Source of the DNA: Proteromonas lacertae
Taxonomy: Eukaryota > Sar > Bigyra > Opalinata > Proteromonadidae
Direction: 5' to 3'
NCBI GenBank assembly: GCA_002245135.1
Contig: NGBS01001183.1
Span: forward strand, 37,194 to 101,193
Length of the DNA: 64,000 nucleotides
The notes under the pieces were generated by a model. That model did not search any database and had not been told where the DNA came from. It saw only the letters and a program-made list of their open reading frames with translations. The position numbers and the translations under genes are program-made. Position 1 is the stretch's first letter. Every line of letters begins with the position of its first letter. Below, piece after piece: positions 59,894-64,000 of this stretch.

Positions 59894-61047
59894 TCAAAAA
59901 TTAGGGAATGTTTTTGGTAATTGTGGAATATTAGGTATTGTTTTTTCTTCCTTTATCTTTTTCTTATCGTCACACTCAACATATCCATTACTATATACTA
60001 TAGTTTGTTTCGGTTTAGGCCTTTGCTTTAAAACAGTTTCTAATTCATTAATCGTATTCTGAGTTGGAGGTTTACTAATATTAATAACTAAATTACTCAT
60101 TTTAATCTTTTCTATTGGTTTAGTTGATGAATATCCCTGAAATATATCTTCTTTTAATTCATTTATTTCATTCATATTATTTTCACCTGCTATACTCTGA
60201 TAATTATCTGTATGATATTCTATACCCAAATCACAATCATTACTATTATGAATTGGATTGATATTCATTGAATTATCTTCTAATACTTCTTCAGTTTTGA
60301 CAGTATTATAATTTTCATATAATTCATGCAGTTTATGTAATTTTGTCACAATATTTGATATATCATCATTATTTATTTCTTCATTTTTATATTCTATTGT
60401 TTTATAGCATGAATATAACTCACATTGTAATTCATATAAGAATGAATCTGTTTTATTTTCACAACTAATAATAATAACAATATATAATACTCTATTGTCA
60501 GTTGTTCATATTTCTTTCTTTCTGTGATTATTTCTTTTATAGAATCAATTAACAACTTAAATATATTTTCATTATAAGATGAAAATGATAATAAATATTT
60601 AAATACTGATAATAAATGACTAATATTCGATAGACTATAATATTCAACATCATTCTCAGAAAATGAAATTAACGAATGAGGAATTTTTGAAGGTTCAATA
60701 GATAATTTCAATTGATTTATCAAAGCCATAGCTTGGTTTATCAACAATCTTCTAAATGGAAGAACTACAATAATAATTCACTTTAAATATAGATACTGTG
60801 TGTTGGGGCTTTATTTTCTCTTTTATTTGATTTATTTCTATTCTTTCAATTGGAGGCAACTTTGCTGATAAACTATATCCTTTATTTATTAGATAATATT
60901 ATTATAAATACCTTTATCACAACACGATTCTTCTAATAAAATTCTATATATACTGTTGAATTCCATAATATAAACTTCTGCAATGCTTTTTATTATCGCT
61001 TGTCTATCAATGAATTGATTTTCTTCATCATTTTTATCTTCCATCAT
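59894..61047 (-). CDS. Hypothetical protein with low-complexity C-terminus
   Basis: Exons 61047-60912, 60879-60797, 60764-60491 and 60464-59894 are proposed, with introns 60880-60911, 60765-60796 and 60465-60490. The intron 60765-60796 looks canonical but joins frames one base out of phase, so one indel or a mis-set boundary is likely. Readable segments include DRQAIIKSIAEVYIMEFNSI, SLSAKLPPIERIEINQIKEK, RRLLINQAMALINQLKLSIE and FKYLLSFSSYNENIFKLLID. The N-terminal two thirds look helical, and the rest is Asn/Glu/Lys-rich and disordered (KQRPKPKQTIVYSNGY near the end). I do not recognise the family. It is divergent from the SCYL2-like gene, the two starts being 74 bp apart. Confidence 0.55.
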
Positions 61048-61121
61048 CACCAATTTTTTATTTGAATTATCAAACCTGTTTGAATGAAAGATTCTATTTG
61101 ATTTTTTTATGTTTTTGTAAG

Positions 61122-64000
61122 ATGAAAGGGATATCTATGCTCAAAAATTTGGTCAGCAGTTTTGTTGACGAAATAGCTAAGAATTATGATATACCAGAAA
61201 AGCCTGCTGCCTCTGGTGGTCCTGGTTTTGGTTGGCAAGTATTGCAATGAGTTTATAATTATATAGATATTTCCTGGTACGAGTAAAGCTACAAAAGAAA
61301 AGGTTTGTGTTTTTGTATTCGATAAAGATAGTCAATTGAAAGATGTACCAAAGAATATGAAAGAACAATTAATGGATATATATAGACGTGATGCAAAGAA
61401 GTTAAGAACGTATAAAATTTATTGTTTATTTGGTTAGTCTAAGACATCCAAATGTAATTAGAGTTGTGGATGTATTAGAAGAGAATAAAAAATATATCGC
61501 AGTAGTAACGGAGCCAATATTATGTTCAGTGGCTATATATGTAAGAATTTTACAAATATTCCATTTGATTCTGTTCCTATGGAGCTTAAGTCTCAAATTT
61601 AACACCATTTGAAAATAACATGTGGTTTAGTATATAATATAAAAATTATTTCTTTTTTAATAGATGCATTTAACAAATGCAGTATCATTCCTTCATAAAA
61701 CAGCCAAAATTGCTCATTTAGATATATGTCCACAAAATATTTATATAACACCCAATGGTACATGGAAAATAGGTGGTTTTGGTTTTGCTTCTCCATTAGG
61801 AGCTGGTGAAGATCATCCTTGTCCATACTTTGAAAATGGTGTTCAAGTATAACATATTGTTATTGCTATTATATATAGTCTGCCGGTCGTTTTACTTTAC
61901 AACCTTGCTTACCCTATTGTGCACCAGAATTAACAGTAACAGGTTCTTCAACTTACAATAGTTCAAGTGATATGTGGAGTCTAGGTTGTTTAACATGGTC
62001 ATTATTTACTTTAGGTGAAAAAGAAGATGGTTCATTACCGAATTAATACCAGTTGATGATAATAATCCATTAACACATCAATATCGTTCAAAAGCAATAT
62101 TTCCACTTAATCTTGATCATTGTCCTGATGTAGTTAAACAACCACTTAGAAAATTAATTGAAATTTCTCCAATTAATAGATTGACAGCTGATGAATATCT
62201 TTCAACTCCATTCTTTGATAGTGGTCCAGTTCATACAATGAAAACAATTGAATCTTTATTAGAGCAAGATATTGACACTCAGATTAATGTTTTATCTTCA
62301 TTATATAAGCAATTAGAACCATTTCCTGTTAGTTTATTACAGACTATGATTTTAACTCCAATTGTTGAAGTATATATTTTATTAATATATAATTTTCATA
62401 TAGCTTGCAAAAAGTGAGAATTTACATCCATATGTTCTTCCCAATTTATTATTCATTACTTCAAAAGTTGATAGTGAAACATTTACAGCCAAAATTGCAC
62501 CATCTTTAGTACCAATCATAACACGAGAAAAGGACACATCTGATAGAAGTAACAGTGTTTAATGATAATAATCAATTCATTGGAAGATGTATTAAAGAAA
62601 GCAAGTCCTGCATTTATTAGAGATTATATTACTCCTCATGTTATTACTAAATCATTGAAAAGTGGAGTTAAAGAAATACAGGAAAATGTATTAGATTCAA
62701 TGGATTGTATTACTAAGTTAGTTGATTTTAGAACAATTCAGACTGTTATATTTCCACAGTATATTTATAATTAAAATTATTAATAAATAGAATTCAACAA
62801 ATGGCTGGTAGTTGTAATAGTATAGCTGTAAGATTAAAATGTATAAATTGTGTATCAAAAATATTTAAATCATTTGATAAAGTTGCTGTTCAAGATCAAG
62901 TGTTAGGAATGTTGAAGAATGTATATTTGTTTATATAACGAATATAATAGATTATTATAGAGATCGTCAAGCTGTAGTTTTAATGGCTGTTTTAGAGTGT
63001 TATGATGCTGTTTCTGAATTCTTAGGTCCTGAACCAACATCCAGATTGATTTTACCTAAATTAGTTTATTTATTATATGAAAATGCATTGAATGAAGATC
63101 AATTTGAAAGATTTATTTCTACTATTAGAGTATATCATTATGATTATATATATATATATATAGAAAATGATAGATGCAATTCATAATGATAGAATAGTGA
63201 CAATCAGAGAAACACAAAAGATATCTGTATCAATGGAGAATGGTACAGGTAATGACATGTTTACTGCAAGAAGTGGAAGTAGTGATTTTACATCTCAATT
63301 CCAACAATTAGGAAATAATAGTAATTCAATGGGAATAGGATATGAAATGAATGATGGAATGATTAGTAGTGGATTTGATACATCCAAACCTTTACCTCCT
63401 CCACCACTGCCATCAAAACCCAAACCACCATCATTACCACCAAACCACCATCTGATCCATTTGGTGAATTGGGAAGTACATCTTCAGCCAATAACAACAA
63501 TAGCAGTGATTTATTTGGTGGAATGAGTAGTAATGATAATGATATGGGTAATATGAATAATAATAATAATAGTGATATGTTTAGTGATATGTCAACTAAT
63601 AATAATACAAGTTCTGATATGGGAATGTCATTAGATATGAATAATGAACCAACACATCATCATCTTCAATGGATATGTCAATGCCTTCAATGTCTTCAAC
63701 AAGTAATAATTCTTCAGATATGATGATGGGAGGTGGTTTTAATGATGATATATTGAATGTAGCTGGAAAGAAACCTGCTGCACCTAAGAAGAAGGTTGTA
63801 ATAAAAGCAAAACCAAAGATTGTTGGTAAAGTATCAGGTAGTAAACCACCAGCTCCTAAAGCTGTTATTAAATCAACTAATAAACCAAATCTTGATTTTG
63901 GAGAAATAGGAGGTAGTAGTGGAGGTAGTATGGGGATGGATATGAATATGAATATGGGAAGTGGAGGAATGGATATGGGTAGTAGTAGTGGAGGTATGGG
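61122..64000 (+). CDS. SCYL2: SCYL2-like pseudokinase with HEAT repeats, partial, several frame breaks
   Basis: The gene runs off the right edge. Readable parts match SCYL2 in order: MLKNLVSSFVDEIAKNYDIP, ASGGPGFGWQ, EKVCVFVFDKDSQLKD, SLRHPNVIRVVDVLEENKKY, then HLTNAVSFLHKTAKIAHLDI and CPQNIYITPNGTWKIGGFGF. HLD replaces the HRD lysine-loop context and GFG replaces DFG, so it is a pseudokinase. HEAT repeats follow (FIRDYITPHVITKSLKSGVK, GPEPTSRLILPKLVYLLYEN) and then a Pro, Asn, Met and Gly-rich tail with DLFGG-type motifs like the clathrin and AP2-binding tail of SCYL2. Introns at 61239-61266 and 61410-61437 are clear. Frames break near 61536, 61605 (in-frame TAA), 62040, 62556, 62935, 63442 and 63650. 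SCYL2 acts in clathrin-coated vesicle traffic between the trans-Golgi network and endosomes. Confidence 0.75.

Noticed and set aside
1-64000. Alternative genetic code, suspected because of tiny introns like those of ciliates
   Set aside because: TAA, TAG and TGA each terminate conserved genes at the family-typical C-terminus, and no conserved position is read through a stop.
1-64000. CRISPR arrays, rRNA and tRNA genes
   Set aside because: No regularly spaced direct repeats, no rRNA-like GC-rich stretch and no convincing cloverleaf was seen on either strand.

Overview
This window is nuclear DNA from an AT-rich unicellular eukaryote that uses the standard genetic code; TAA, TAG and TGA all end well-conserved genes. 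Homologues of Ku70, TRRAP/Tra1, SmF, EMC4, N-myristoyltransferase, SAMHD1, TBCCD1, an SOS1-type Na+/H+ exchanger and an ABCA transporter show that it is eukaryotic. TBCCD1 and a large IQ-repeat protein hint at centrioles or flagella. Asn/Gln runs, tiny introns and AT richness recall Amoebozoa or deep-branching Holomycota, but the sequence alone does not settle the lineage. Genes are dense, and the ordinary introns are very short: most are 22-45 nt, begin GTAT and end TAG. I rebuilt the genes by joining exons at such introns and checking phase and family similarity.

Layout. 1-22.6 kb is intron-rich housekeeping DNA: an edge fragment, a Tex/SRBD1-like S1 protein, a BED-hAT transposase-derived gene, Ku70, a dTDP-glucose 4,6-dehydratase-like enzyme, a Rab GTPase with a doublecortin-like N-terminus, SAMHD1, TBCCD1, an IQ/B-box protein of about 1464 residues, and a Na+/H+ exchanger with a cyclic-nucleotide-binding domain. 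23.1-36.1 kb is a distinct, almost intronless block of ten secretory-pathway glycan genes: two acyltransferase-3/SGNH paralogues, a UDP-sugar pyrophosphorylase and seven membrane-anchored or secreted glycosyltransferase-like proteins. Some of them abut or overlap. 36.4-58.9 kb returns to housekeeping genes: TRRAP (about 4087 residues), N-myristoyltransferase, SmF, EMC4, SHMT and an ABCA transporter. 59-64 kb holds a decayed glutaredoxin/SH3BGR-like gene, an unrecognised gene and an SCYL2-type pseudokinase, all with single-base frame breaks.

The strongest unusual signals are these. (1) Two introns, in TBCCD1 and TRRAP, fit only as AT-AC, U12-type introns; both are about twice the usual length, which implies a working minor spliceosome. 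(2) The glycan block looks like a eukaryotic gene cluster for building and acylating a Golgi glycan. The pyrophosphorylase would supply nucleotide sugars, the transferases would assemble the chain, and the acyltransferases would decorate it; this pathway is inferred from content only. (3) There is a doublecortin-Rab fusion. (4) Single-base frame breaks appear in the cluster and accumulate toward the right edge; they are either sequence errors or gene decay.
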